Assembly (NCBI GenBank): GCA_051880335.1
Contig: JBJENT010000125.1
Coordinates: 1-14,308, forward strand
Length of the DNA: 14,308 nucleotides
Direction of reading: 5' to 3'
From: 1XD8-76 sp051880335
GTDB lineage: Bacteria; Bacillota; Clostridia; Lachnospirales; Lachnospiraceae
The position numbers and the translations under genes were made by a program. Positions 1 through 5,434 of the stretch are shown here, piece after piece. A model generated the notes under the pieces. That model was not told where the DNA came from. It made no database searches and saw nothing but the letters and a program-made list of their open reading frames with translations. The stretch's first letter is position 1. Each line of letters starts with the position of its first letter.

Positions 1-641
1 ACATAAAAATACATAAAGATAAAGTGGCAGAAGCTTCCCACCATAACAAAAATATGGAAAATCTCGTGGGAGCCGAAGTATTTGTGTTTGCTGTTAAACA
101 AAGGCAGCTTTAAGGCGTAGATGATTCCGCCAATGGTATAAATGATGCCACCGCCAAGAAGCCAGAGAAAAGCTGCTCTGGGGAGAGTGGTAAACAGATC
201 TCCAAATACCGGAATACATACCCAGCCCATAGAAATGTATATGATAGAAGAGAACCATTTCGGGCAGGTGATCCACAGAGCATTGATCAGGAAGCCACCG
301 ATGGCGATTCCCCATACCAAAGCCAGCAGGTGATATCCTTTTGCTTTGTCCAGTATGATCATGCAGACAGGAGTATAAGAACCGGCTATCAGTACGAAAA
401 TCATCATATGGTCTATTTTTTGGAAAACCTTGAGCGCTTTGCCGGACAGATTGACACTATGATAGGTAGCACTGGCACCATAGAGAACCACCATGCTAAG
501 TACAAAAATAGTCATGGCAATCAGACAGGTGGTGCTGTTGAGGGCGGCTTTGACCAAAAGTGGAGAAGCCGCAAATAAAGTGATCATCATGGCGATGAAG
601 TGTGTTATGGAACTGCCGGGTTCACGAATAGTAAGTTGCAT
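1..641 (-). CDS. Haemolysin III / PAQR-like (HlyIII) integral membrane protein, 3' end cut by window edge
   Basis: The frame stays open from an ATG at 641 to the left edge (213 full codons plus a partial one), so it is nearly complete: HlyIII proteins are usually about 210-220 residues. An AAAGGAGG Shine-Dalgarno lies 8 bases before the ATG. Seven or so hydrophobic segments cover residues 11-30, 37-56, 78-96, 104-123, 131-150, 155-175 and 193-213. Family hallmarks are S57-A-T-Y-H61, D77 followed by LIAGSYTP (84-91), and H192-xxx-H196 in SHEIFHIFV. H61, D77, H192 and H196 correspond to the zinc-binding/hydrolase-like residues of the PAQR/ceramidase-like superfamily. The family is known as integral membrane proteins; 'haemolysin' is a historical name and the physiological role in Gram-positive bacteria is poorly defined. 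It stands alone, transcribed leftwards from its own promoter. Family assignment is firm; substrate is unknown. Confidence 0.9.
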   Translation of the reverse strand, partial: MQLTIREPGSSITHFIAMMITLFAASPLLVKAALNSTTCLIAMTIFVLSMVVLYGASATYHSVNLSGKALKVFQKIDHMMIFVLIAGSYTPVCMIILDKAKGYHLLALVWGIAIGGFLINALWITCPKWFSSIIYISMGWVCIPVFGDLFTTLPRAAFLWLLGGGIIYTIGGIIYALKLPLFNSKHKYFGSHEIFHIFVMVGSFCHFIFMYFY

Positions 642-733
642 AAAGAACGCCTCCTTTTAAACAAGTTTGTATGATAAACTATTATGAAAACTTTTGTAAG
701 AACAAAACACGAAATGAAGTGCCAAAACACATC

Positions 734-775
734 ATGTAGTAATTAAAACTACGTATCGTTTAATCAATACTACAT
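734..775. repeat. Inverted GTAGT/ACTAC half-sites at the HlyIII promoter (possible operator)
   Basis: ATGTAGTA at 734-741 is the exact reverse complement of TACTACAT at 768-775, and a third half-site ACTAC sits at 748-752, making a GTAGT-7-ACTAC dyad with 736-740. The right arm covers the predicted -10 of the leftward promoter. ATACTACAT resembles half-sites of BlaI/MecI-type repressors, but the outer pair is in the opposite orientation to a classical mec operator. The regulator is unknown. Confidence 0.35.
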
Positions 776-795
776 CTAATGGTTTATAATGTCAA
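767..795 (-). promoter_or_regulatory. SigA-type promoter of the HlyIII gene
   Basis: On the minus strand a perfect TTGACA (795-790) is followed after exactly 17 bases by TAGTAT (772-767). The predicted start near 760 leaves a leader of about 120 bases before the ATG at 641. The -10 overlaps one arm of the half-site cluster at 734-775, so a regulator could act here. Confidence 0.6.
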
Positions 796-956
796 TATGC
801 CAAAAAGAAAAATAGAATATACTGAAGCGAACGTTGAAAATACTGGAAATAGAAGTCAATATTTTTAAGAGGATTACCGCTTGTAATATAAGTATTAGAA
901 TGCGGCGGTAAACATATGTAAATCATCCTAAGTTTTAACCCGTTTTTTACTTTGCT
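796..956. other. Gene-free AT-rich spacer
   Basis: No open frame with a ribosome binding site, no stable hairpin and no promoter pair stands out here. It separates the HlyIII promoter from the hairpin array that begins at 957. Confidence 0.5.
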
Positions 957-1161
957 TACTGCTTAGAATGACTCAAGATTCTTTTGGGCAGTACTATTTC
1001 CCTGCTTAGAAGACATTTGAAAATCAAAATCAAAAATTGAACTTCATATGCTACTGCCTATTTGACCACTTATTCTGTGTCCGGCAGTAAATAGTTGCTC
1101 GACATGTGGTCTTCAAGGAAAATGCTACTGCTTGAAACTTCAAATATGTACTTAGGCAGTA
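957..1161. repeat. Array of three TACTGC...GCAGTA hairpin units
   Basis: Three dyads of almost equal size lie in a row: 957-993, 1052-1089 and 1126-1161 (37, 38 and 36 bases). Each begins TACTGC and ends GCAGTA. Unit 1 has a second inner stem (AGAAT/ATTCT, loop of 8). Unit 2 has a perfect 7-base stem TACTGCC/GGCAGTA. Unit 3 can pair 10 bases with two G-T pairs. The 10-mer CTGCTTAGAA of unit 1 (959-968) recurs at 1002-1011. The units start 95 and 74 bases apart and the loops differ, so the stems are the shared part. They could be a family of small palindromic repeats, binding sites for a protein, or hairpins of an RNA. No flanking gene explains them. Confidence 0.6.
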
Positions 1162-1204
1162 ACCAGCGCAAAAAATGTCTTTATCAGGACAAAAGGGCTA
1201 TTCT

Positions 1205-1264
1205 CAGGACGGAAGGAACGTCCCCATAGCGGACCAGGACGGAAGGAACGTCCCCATAGCAGAC
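1205..1264. repeat. 30-bp tandem duplication with GGACG...CGTCC stem-loop (REP-like)
   Basis: Two adjacent 30-base units (1205-1234 and 1235-1264) differ at a single base (G1231 versus A1261). Each contains GGACG-7-CGTCC, able to form a short hairpin, followed by CCATAGC. Short GGAACGTCCCC-bearing repeats of this look occur as dispersed intergenic elements in Clostridia; that comparison is from memory. The near-identity indicates a recent duplication. Confidence 0.7.
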
Positions 1265-1271
1265 CCATGAC

Positions 1272-1308
1272 AAAAAAACCGCAGTCATTTAAATGACTGC
1301 GGTTTTTT
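1272..1308. terminator. Bidirectional intrinsic terminator beside tRNA-Trp
   Basis: A perfect 24-base palindrome at 1279-1302 (CCGCAGTCAT arm, TTAA loop, ATGACTGCGG arm) is flanked by T6 on the plus strand (1303-1308) and by A7 at 1272-1278, which is T7 on the minus strand. It lies 7 bases after the 3' end of the leftward tRNA gene and should end that transcript; it would also stop plus-strand transcription. Confidence 0.9.
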
Positions 1309-1314
1309 AATGAG

Positions 1315-1385
1315 CAGGGGCAGTAGGAATCGAACCCACATCGATGGTTTTGGAGACCACTGTTCTACCTTTGAACTATGCCCCT
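1315..1385 (-). tRNA. tRNA-Trp (anticodon CCA)
   Basis: On the minus strand the 71-base sequence folds into a full cloverleaf. The acceptor stem is AGGGGCA (1385-1379) with TGCCCCT (1322-1316), and the discriminator base is G at 1315. The anticodon loop CTCCAAA is closed by a GTGGT/ACCAT stem, with anticodon CCA read from 1353-1351. The T arm is GTGGG-TTCGATT-CCTAC. The 3' CCA is not encoded (CTC follows the discriminator), so it must be added enzymatically. It is a solitary tRNA gene, ended by the terminator at 1272-1308. Confidence 0.97.
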
Positions 1386-1400
1386 ATATTATATTGCTTT

Positions 1401-1455
1401 GTGTTTGCGACGTGCTCAAAACGTGTTTGCAACGCGTTCACAACGTGTTAGCGAC
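1401..1455. repeat. 22-bp imperfect tandem repeat in the tRNA-Trp leader
   Basis: Units 1401-1422 and 1423-1444 both start GTGTTTGC and end AAC with CG-rich centres; a third partial copy (GTGTTAGCGAC) occupies 1445-1455. The repeats lie between the predicted promoter near 1492-1520 and the mature tRNA end at 1385, so they would be transcribed into the precursor and removed by RNase P. Confidence 0.55.
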
Positions 1456-1491
1456 CACTGCGTTTTCCAATATGTCGCGTCAACGAAAATT

Positions 1492-1520
1492 ATTATAGCA
1501 AAGATAAGAAATCAGTGCAA
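1492..1520 (-). promoter_or_regulatory. Extended -10 promoter of tRNA-Trp
   Basis: On the minus strand TGCTATAAT gives a perfect TATAAT (1497-1492) with a TG extension. TTGCAC at 1520-1515 is a weak -35 at 17-base spacing. Transcription would start near 1485 and give a leader of about 100 bases before the mature tRNA. Confidence 0.55.
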
Positions 1521-1560
1521 GTGTTTTTTGCAATATTACAAATCAGAAAGAAAATCGACA

Positions 1561-1620
1561 AAAGCAGGAAAAACAATAAAGCAGGAAAAACAATAAAACA
1601 GTAAAAACAGTAAAACAAGA
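1561..1620. repeat. A-rich tandem repeats (17-bp perfect duplication plus degenerate copies)
   Basis: The 17-mer AAAGCAGGAAAAACAAT occurs twice in direct succession (1561-1577, 1578-1594), followed by AAACAGTAA-type short repeats to about 1615. The tract is nearly all purine on the plus strand. It is low-complexity and noncoding, probably made by slippage. Confidence 0.7.
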
Positions 1621-1646
1621 AAGGAATCTGATAAAAACCAGAAAAC

Positions 1647-1680
1647 AAAAATACCAGAGGCAGTACCTCTGGTATTTTCG
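1647..1680 (-). terminator. Intrinsic terminator of the 759-residue protein gene
   Basis: ATACCAGAGG (1651-1660) pairs perfectly with CCTCTGGTAT (1666-1675) around a 5-base loop. On the minus strand the stem is followed by TTTTTGTTTT, a good U-tract, which suits the leftward gene ending at 1831. Its loop with closing bases reads GGCAGTA, the same 7-mer as in the hairpin array at 957-1161. Confidence 0.8.
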
Positions 1681-1830
1681 TTGTGTAAAAGGGGAATTCT
1701 TTCGGAATTGATAATCCAAACTCAGGATTTCTCCTAAGCTATTTAGAATTATATTACCTTAAAACCATAAAATCTATAAAAATATTGCGTATTTTTATCG
1801 AAAAATAAAACTATATTAGCCATTGGAGAA
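1681..1830. other. 3' untranslated spacer, nothing recognised
   Basis: An AT-rich stretch between the stop codon of the leftward gene and its terminator. No frame, repeat or promoter pair could be supported. Confidence 0.4.
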
Positions 1831-4110
1831 TTATTTGCCAAAATATTCTATTTCCTGTAACAAAATAGGGGGAACCGGTTCACGCTTCGCTTCCAGTTTT
1901 TTCTGCAGGTTGTCCAGCTTATGAACCTTTTGGGCTGTTCGAATCCGATATTTGTCTAACACATCCTGATAGATTGGATTGGATATCAGATGGGTACGGG
2001 TCTTCTGGCTGAACGGACAAAACTGAAACAGGATAGATCTGGCTACACGGTTCAAATGTGGGGAGCCACTGCTTTCGTAAGACATATAGGTGATATAGTC
2101 TGATACAAAAACAGATTTGTAGCTTTGCTTATTCCTCTGAAGACTTAATTTGACTTTCTCCTTATTCTCAGAAGACAGATCGGAATTCTTCTTATAAAAC
2201 TGAAGATAGTCACAGTACAAGCTGGTAAGGGACGGATCAGAGACATCATTCCAACGTCCGCCCTGGATACGTTTGCAGATCTCCCAGCGATATTCTCCTG
2301 CCATATGCATCATGACCTTTGTCAAATCTTCCAGTTGGAAAACAGGGAGCATCATTCTAGCGGGAGTTCTACGACTCTTATCAGAGATTTCCTGCCACAT
2401 AACACCACGAGTACCTACTACCGGCATCAGAATAATATCCGGCAGAACTTCCACATGCAGGAAATCATGTATGTTTTCCCGTTCCGATAAAACGATATTT
2501 ACTTCCCGGTAAAAAAGACTGTAGTCCAGCTGGCGAAGAGCATTTTCCACTTTGACAATCTGATCCGGATAAAGAAGAGCGTCCTGTGGTGGTTTTAAAA
2601 ACTGATGCTCGGATAAAACCGGGCAGAAGGTGGCAAGATGACCATTGGAAATCTTGCTGGCACTCTGAAACATATTATTCAGTTCATACATGACCATCAT
2701 GGCACGGTCTTTCAGCATACGAGCAGCCACTTCATCCGGCAGGCCACGTTCTGTTTTCAGATTCCGGACATGTTTTTCATAATCTTCTTCGAATTCATTG
2801 ATGCTTGGATTCTTTTTACCGGAATAAATCGCCTGAAGCCATTCATATATGGTATACACGCCCAGGTCCTGGCTGTGTCCAAAACGTTCTACCAGTTCAT
2901 AAAGAAAAACAGCACAATCCATTCCACATAATTCTGCATCTACATAGCCGAAATTGAAAAACATTTTCAGCACAGTAGGTATGGTTCTTTCGGAAAGACT
3001 GATCTGGAAAGCAGATATATATATCCGATAAAATGCAGCGGTCAATCCTTTCCGGCATTTTATAGCCTCGTTGCTGCCGGAGTTTTTGTCCGGAAGCTCT
3101 TTATATTCAGATAATAAACGAAGAAATTCATCGGTTTCTTCCGGAGAACAATCGGCATATTCCAAAATCTGATGCAGGGAATTGGAAAGTTTCTGGCAAA
3201 TGCTGCTATCCACTTTTGTGGAAGTGGACATGGCTGTCGCATGCATTTCTTCCATTTTTTCCAGCGCTGCCTGATAGTCCTGCAATCTGTTTTTTACAAG
3301 GTCACGAGAAATGCCCGGAAGATTTTCCGCACGCTTTACCATATTTGTGATTGTTTGGGAAAGGACTTTACTTTGGGCAGTTTTCGAGCCGACACGCAAA
3401 GACAATCCTGTAAACAAATCAAACAAATCCAGTTTGTTTTCGTTCAAAAGGAGCTGGGACATTTCTGTCAGATATTCATAAAGAAGCTGGCAATTCTGTA
3501 AAAGCTCGTGCAAGTCTGCTGAAGCATGGTACAGATAACCGGGAATAATATTCTGGGAACACAAAACGGTCTGAATCTCTTTTCTATTTAAAATGGTATG
3601 GATTCCATTTTGGAAACTGTGCTGCCAGTCCGGAAGGATATATTCACTTCCCAAGGGTTCCAGTTCCTCAATGCCGGAAAGCTCCTTGATAACCACATGA
3701 AGTTCGTTGCAGAGCTTTTTATATTGGGTATTGGATGTAAGCAGGAAATGATAGAGTTCCTGGCAGGCCGATTGCAAAGAATCATAATATTGAATCATTT
3801 CCGAAAGAATATTATTTGTGGAAAGAGCGAGATGGGTCATGTGCTCCGGTTTGTCGGCAAGAAAGCCGGAATTTACAAGCTGCTGAGGATTGCCATAGGA
3901 CAAAATCTCCGTATTTTCCAGAGCTGTGTAGGTGAAAAAGTGGCTGTCCTGATCAAAATCCACAAGGCCCATGATATCTCCCTTATGTAAGGTGAGAAAA
4001 CCGCCGGTAAAAGATGCCCGGACTGTTCCGGAAGTGATATACCAGAAAGAGTCCACCGGTTGTCCGGCGCGAAGAAATGTTTCCCCGGAAGGAATGAGTT
4101 TGGTTGCCAT
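1831..4110 (-). CDS. 759-residue protein with N-terminal cyclic-nucleotide-binding-like domain and unrecognised long C-terminal region
   Basis: The ATG at 4110 follows a GGGG-type Shine-Dalgarno (GAAAGGGGATATCT). Residues 5-75 have the pattern of a cNMP/CRP-type beta-roll: IPSGETFLRAGQPVDSFWYI, SGTV, then LHKGDIMG (41-48). The usual phosphate-binding cassette (GE...PRxA) is absent, so cAMP binding is doubtful. No helix-turn-helix follows. The remaining 660 or so residues are mostly helical and soluble, with no signal peptide or clear membrane segment. A dense, conserved-looking block lies near residues 545-700 (LPDIILMPVVGTRG, WQEISDKSRRTPARMMLPVF, RWEICKRIQGGRWNDVSDPS, FVSDYITYMSYESSGSP). 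The last 40 residues include a short charged helix (KVHKLDNLQKKLEAKRE). I recall long proteins of this kind annotated only as 'cyclic nucleotide-binding domain protein' in Lachnospiraceae. Function unknown: perhaps a cytoplasmic sensor or scaffold. It is a single-gene unit with its own promoter and terminator. Confidence 0.85.
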   Translation of the reverse strand: MATKLIPSGETFLRAGQPVDSFWYITSGTVRASFTGGFLTLHKGDIMGLVDFDQDSHFFTYTALENTEILSYGNPQQLVNSGFLADKPEHMTHLALSTNNILSEMIQYYDSLQSACQELYHFLLTSNTQYKKLCNELHVVIKELSGIEELEPLGSEYILPDWQHSFQNGIHTILNRKEIQTVLCSQNIIPGYLYHASADLHELLQNCQLLYEYLTEMSQLLLNENKLDLFDLFTGLSLRVGSKTAQSKVLSQTITNMVKRAENLPGISRDLVKNRLQDYQAALEKMEEMHATAMSTSTKVDSSICQKLSNSLHQILEYADCSPEETDEFLRLLSEYKELPDKNSGSNEAIKCRKGLTAAFYRIYISAFQISLSERTIPTVLKMFFNFGYVDAELCGMDCAVFLYELVERFGHSQDLGVYTIYEWLQAIYSGKKNPSINEFEEDYEKHVRNLKTERGLPDEVAARMLKDRAMMVMYELNNMFQSASKISNGHLATFCPVLSEHQFLKPPQDALLYPDQIVKVENALRQLDYSLFYREVNIVLSERENIHDFLHVEVLPDIILMPVVGTRGVMWQEISDKSRRTPARMMLPVFQLEDLTKVMMHMAGEYRWEICKRIQGGRWNDVSDPSLTSLYCDYLQFYKKNSDLSSENKEKVKLSLQRNKQSYKSVFVSDYITYMSYESSGSPHLNRVARSILFQFCPFSQKTRTHLISNPIYQDVLDKYRIRTAQKVHKLDNLQKKLEAKREPVPPILLQEIEYFGK

Positions 4111-4189
4111 AGATATCCCCTTTCAATGAAAAAAACATAAATTTACACAATATAGTTCTTGCTGATTTGAACAAAAATTCCTATTTTTC

Positions 4190-4218
4190 ATTATACTAAT
4201 TGGCACTTTTTTTGTGAA
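4190..4218 (-). promoter_or_regulatory. SigA-type promoter of the 759-residue protein gene
   Basis: On the minus strand TTCACA (4218-4213, five of six consensus bases) is followed after 17 bases by a perfect TATAAT (4195-4190). The predicted start near 4183 leaves a leader of about 70 bases. It is divergent from the rightward promoter at 4246-4254, about 30 bases away, so one protein bound between them could affect both genes. Confidence 0.7.
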
Positions 4219-4245
4219 GTCCTTCTGTACTTTTTCCGGTTTTTT

Positions 4246-4254
4246 TGATATGAT
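4246..4254 (+). promoter_or_regulatory. Extended -10 promoter for the DUF6508-like gene and tetR
   Basis: TGATATGAT gives a TG-extended -10 (TATGAT at 4249-4254). No good -35 is visible at 17 bases; T-rich sequence precedes it. Start near 4261 would leave about 28 bases before the GTG at 4289. Confidence 0.45.
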
Positions 4255-4288
4255 GAATTACATATAACGATTATGGGGTGAAAATCGG

Positions 4289-4732
4289 GTGAACGGGGAT
4301 CTTGATAACAGGCGAAAGATTATAGAACAGTATAAACCGGACGTACAGCTCCTGATACGCTACATACCCTGGCTTGAGCAGAAAAAGGATGAACAGGTCG
4401 TAAAAGAGTATGGCAGGGAAGAGGAAACGGTGCTTACGTTTCCTGTGTATGACAGTACCCTGCTGGCTCTTGTTAAGACAGCACAGAAGACCTGTTTTAT
4501 GAATCGCAATTACAGATATATTTATACCAGATATGGAATCCATTCGGTGGCCAAAGAGATAGAACTGATTGAACATGCCACATTACGGGAAATGGATCTG
4601 CTGGGCGGCATTCTTTCCAGATATGTTATGGGTGGCATGACAAAGGGTAGTGTCTGGCCGGAAGCTGTGCAGAATGGAGTTTTTCTGGCATTGTTCAAAA
4701 AAATGCAGGAGTTAGTTGATATAACGATATAG
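4289..4732 (+). CDS. Small DUF6508-like protein
   Basis: 147 residues, GTG start with GGGGTG 8 bases upstream (4275-4280); the ATG at 4273 is out of frame. The protein is soluble and mixed helical. Two parts resemble DUF6508 as I remember it: a central FPVYDSTLLALVKTAQ...YRYIYTRYGI (about 52-84) and a C-terminal LLGGILSRYVMGGMTKG...VQNGVFLALFKKMQEL (104-142), matching the family pattern of 'LL...R..RF..G....I.NG.I..IL..L..L'. No function is established for that family. It is the first gene rightward from the divergent promoter region and lies 43 bases before the TetR gene, so the two are probably co-transcribed. The gene is convincing; the family call is moderate and rests on pattern memory. 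Confidence 0.75.
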   Translation: MNGDLDNRRKIIEQYKPDVQLLIRYIPWLEQKKDEQVVKEYGREEETVLTFPVYDSTLLALVKTAQKTCFMNRNYRYIYTRYGIHSVAKEIELIEHATLREMDLLGGILSRYVMGGMTKGSVWPEAVQNGVFLALFKKMQELVDITI

Positions 4733-4769
4733 AAGATATAGGAATAGAAGATATAAAGATAGAAAGAAG
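4729..4769 (+). repeat. 15-bp tandem repeat between DUF6508-like gene and tetR
   Basis: ATAGAAGATATA occurs at 4729-4740 and 4744-4755 with a third partial ATAGAAAGAAG at 4759-4769 (period 15, about 2.7 copies). The first copy supplies the stop codon (4730-4732) of the upstream gene; the last copy supplies the purine-rich stretch that serves as ribosome binding site for tetR. Probably made by slippage. Confidence 0.65.
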
Positions 4770-4775
4770 TTTGAC

Positions 4776-5360
4776 ATGGGAGAGAAATCGGTACAAAAGA
4801 AAAAGTTTATATTGGAGACGGCACATAAAGTCTTTGTAGAAAAAGGCTTTCGTAATGTTACGATGAAGGATGTGGTTGACGCATGCGAAATCAGCCGTGG
4901 CGGATTATATTTATATTTTTCCAGTACTGAAGAAATCTTTTTAGAATTGATCCGTATGGAATCCCAGGAAACGGATGATGTATTTGCCGGAAGTATCAGT
5001 GCAGATGCTTCTGCAGCAGAGATTCTGGCGGTATTTTTAAAAGAGCAGAAGCGTGAAATTTTGCGTGCAAAGAAGACCTTATCTGTGGCGACCTATGAGT
5101 ATTTCTTTGCAAATAATGTGAGCAGGAAGGATAACTTTCTGAAAAAACAGTTTGATGAAGCTGTTATTTTATTGGAGAAACTGATTAATACCGGTATTGA
5201 GAATGGCGAATTTTATGAAGTAGATGCCCGCATTGCCGCTAAAAATATTATGTATGTATTGGAAGGACTCAAGATTGCATCATTGACCATGGGTGTTTCC
5301 GGTGAGACAATTGATAAGGAACTGCTGATTCTGGTGCAGGGCCTTGTGATAGAGGAATGA
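4776..5360 (+). CDS. TetR/AcrR-family transcriptional regulator
   Basis: 194 residues, the usual length for TetR regulators. Residues 7-55 are a canonical TetR_N domain: helix 1 KKKFILETAHKVFVEKGF, then the helix-turn-helix TMKDVVDACEISRGGLYLYF (29-48) and STEEIF. The remaining helices (about 60-190) would form the ligand-binding and dimerisation domain; no known ligand class is apparent. The ATG at 4776 follows a weak purine-rich site (AGAAAGAAG) and no better in-frame start exists. It follows the DUF6508-like gene by 43 bases and precedes purL by 74, all on the plus strand. TetR proteins usually control themselves and neighbours, so the DUF6508-like gene, the divergent 759-residue protein gene and purL are candidate targets, but no TetR-type palindrome was recognised. 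Confidence 0.92.
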   Translation: MGEKSVQKKKFILETAHKVFVEKGFRNVTMKDVVDACEISRGGLYLYFSSTEEIFLELIRMESQETDDVFAGSISADASAAEILAVFLKEQKREILRAKKTLSVATYEYFFANNVSRKDNFLKKQFDEAVILLEKLINTGIENGEFYEVDARIAAKNIMYVLEGLKIASLTMGVSGETIDKELLILVQGLVIEE

Positions 5361-5365
5361 TTTTA

Positions 5366-5396
5366 GATGCTTCAGAGTCCTGGATTCTGAGGCATC
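5366..5396 (+). other. Hairpin between tetR and purL, no U-tract
   Basis: GATGCTTCAGA (5366-5376) pairs with TCTGAGGCATC (5386-5396), 11 base pairs with one T-G pair and a 9-base loop. It is followed by TTCGCAAATAATGAG rather than a T run, so it is a poor intrinsic terminator. It may be a weak terminator, a processing signal or a stability element that sets purL level relative to tetR. Confidence 0.5.
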
Positions 5397-5434
5397 TTCG
5401 CAAATAATGAGTAGATGGAGGAAAATGTTTCAGT

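Noticed and set aside
94..315. 73-residue minus-strand frame at the left edge
   Set aside because: It is out of frame with, and inside, the HlyIII gene, whose own frame runs unbroken from 641 to the edge.
1104..1229. 41-codon plus-strand frame starting ATGTGG in the hairpin array
   Set aside because: No ribosome binding site, no recognisable motif, and it runs across hairpin arms and the tandem duplication.
957..1264. CRISPR array
   Set aside because: The repeated stems are short, spacing is irregular (95 and 74), spacers are not uniform and no cas gene is present.
1054..1325. Integrated prophage or ICE attachment pair at tRNA-Trp
   Set aside because: Only 7-8 bases of the tRNA 3' end recur nearby, and no integrase or phage gene lies between the copies; too little for an att site.
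1388..1393. Perfect TATAAT on the minus strand just before tRNA-Trp
   Set aside because: It is two bases from the mature 5' end, so a transcript from it would start inside the tRNA. The extended -10 at 1492-1497 fits better.
5361..5434. Riboswitch or purine-responsive leader before purL
   Set aside because: Only 74 bases with a single hairpin; none of the conserved core of purine, PRPP or related riboswitches was seen.
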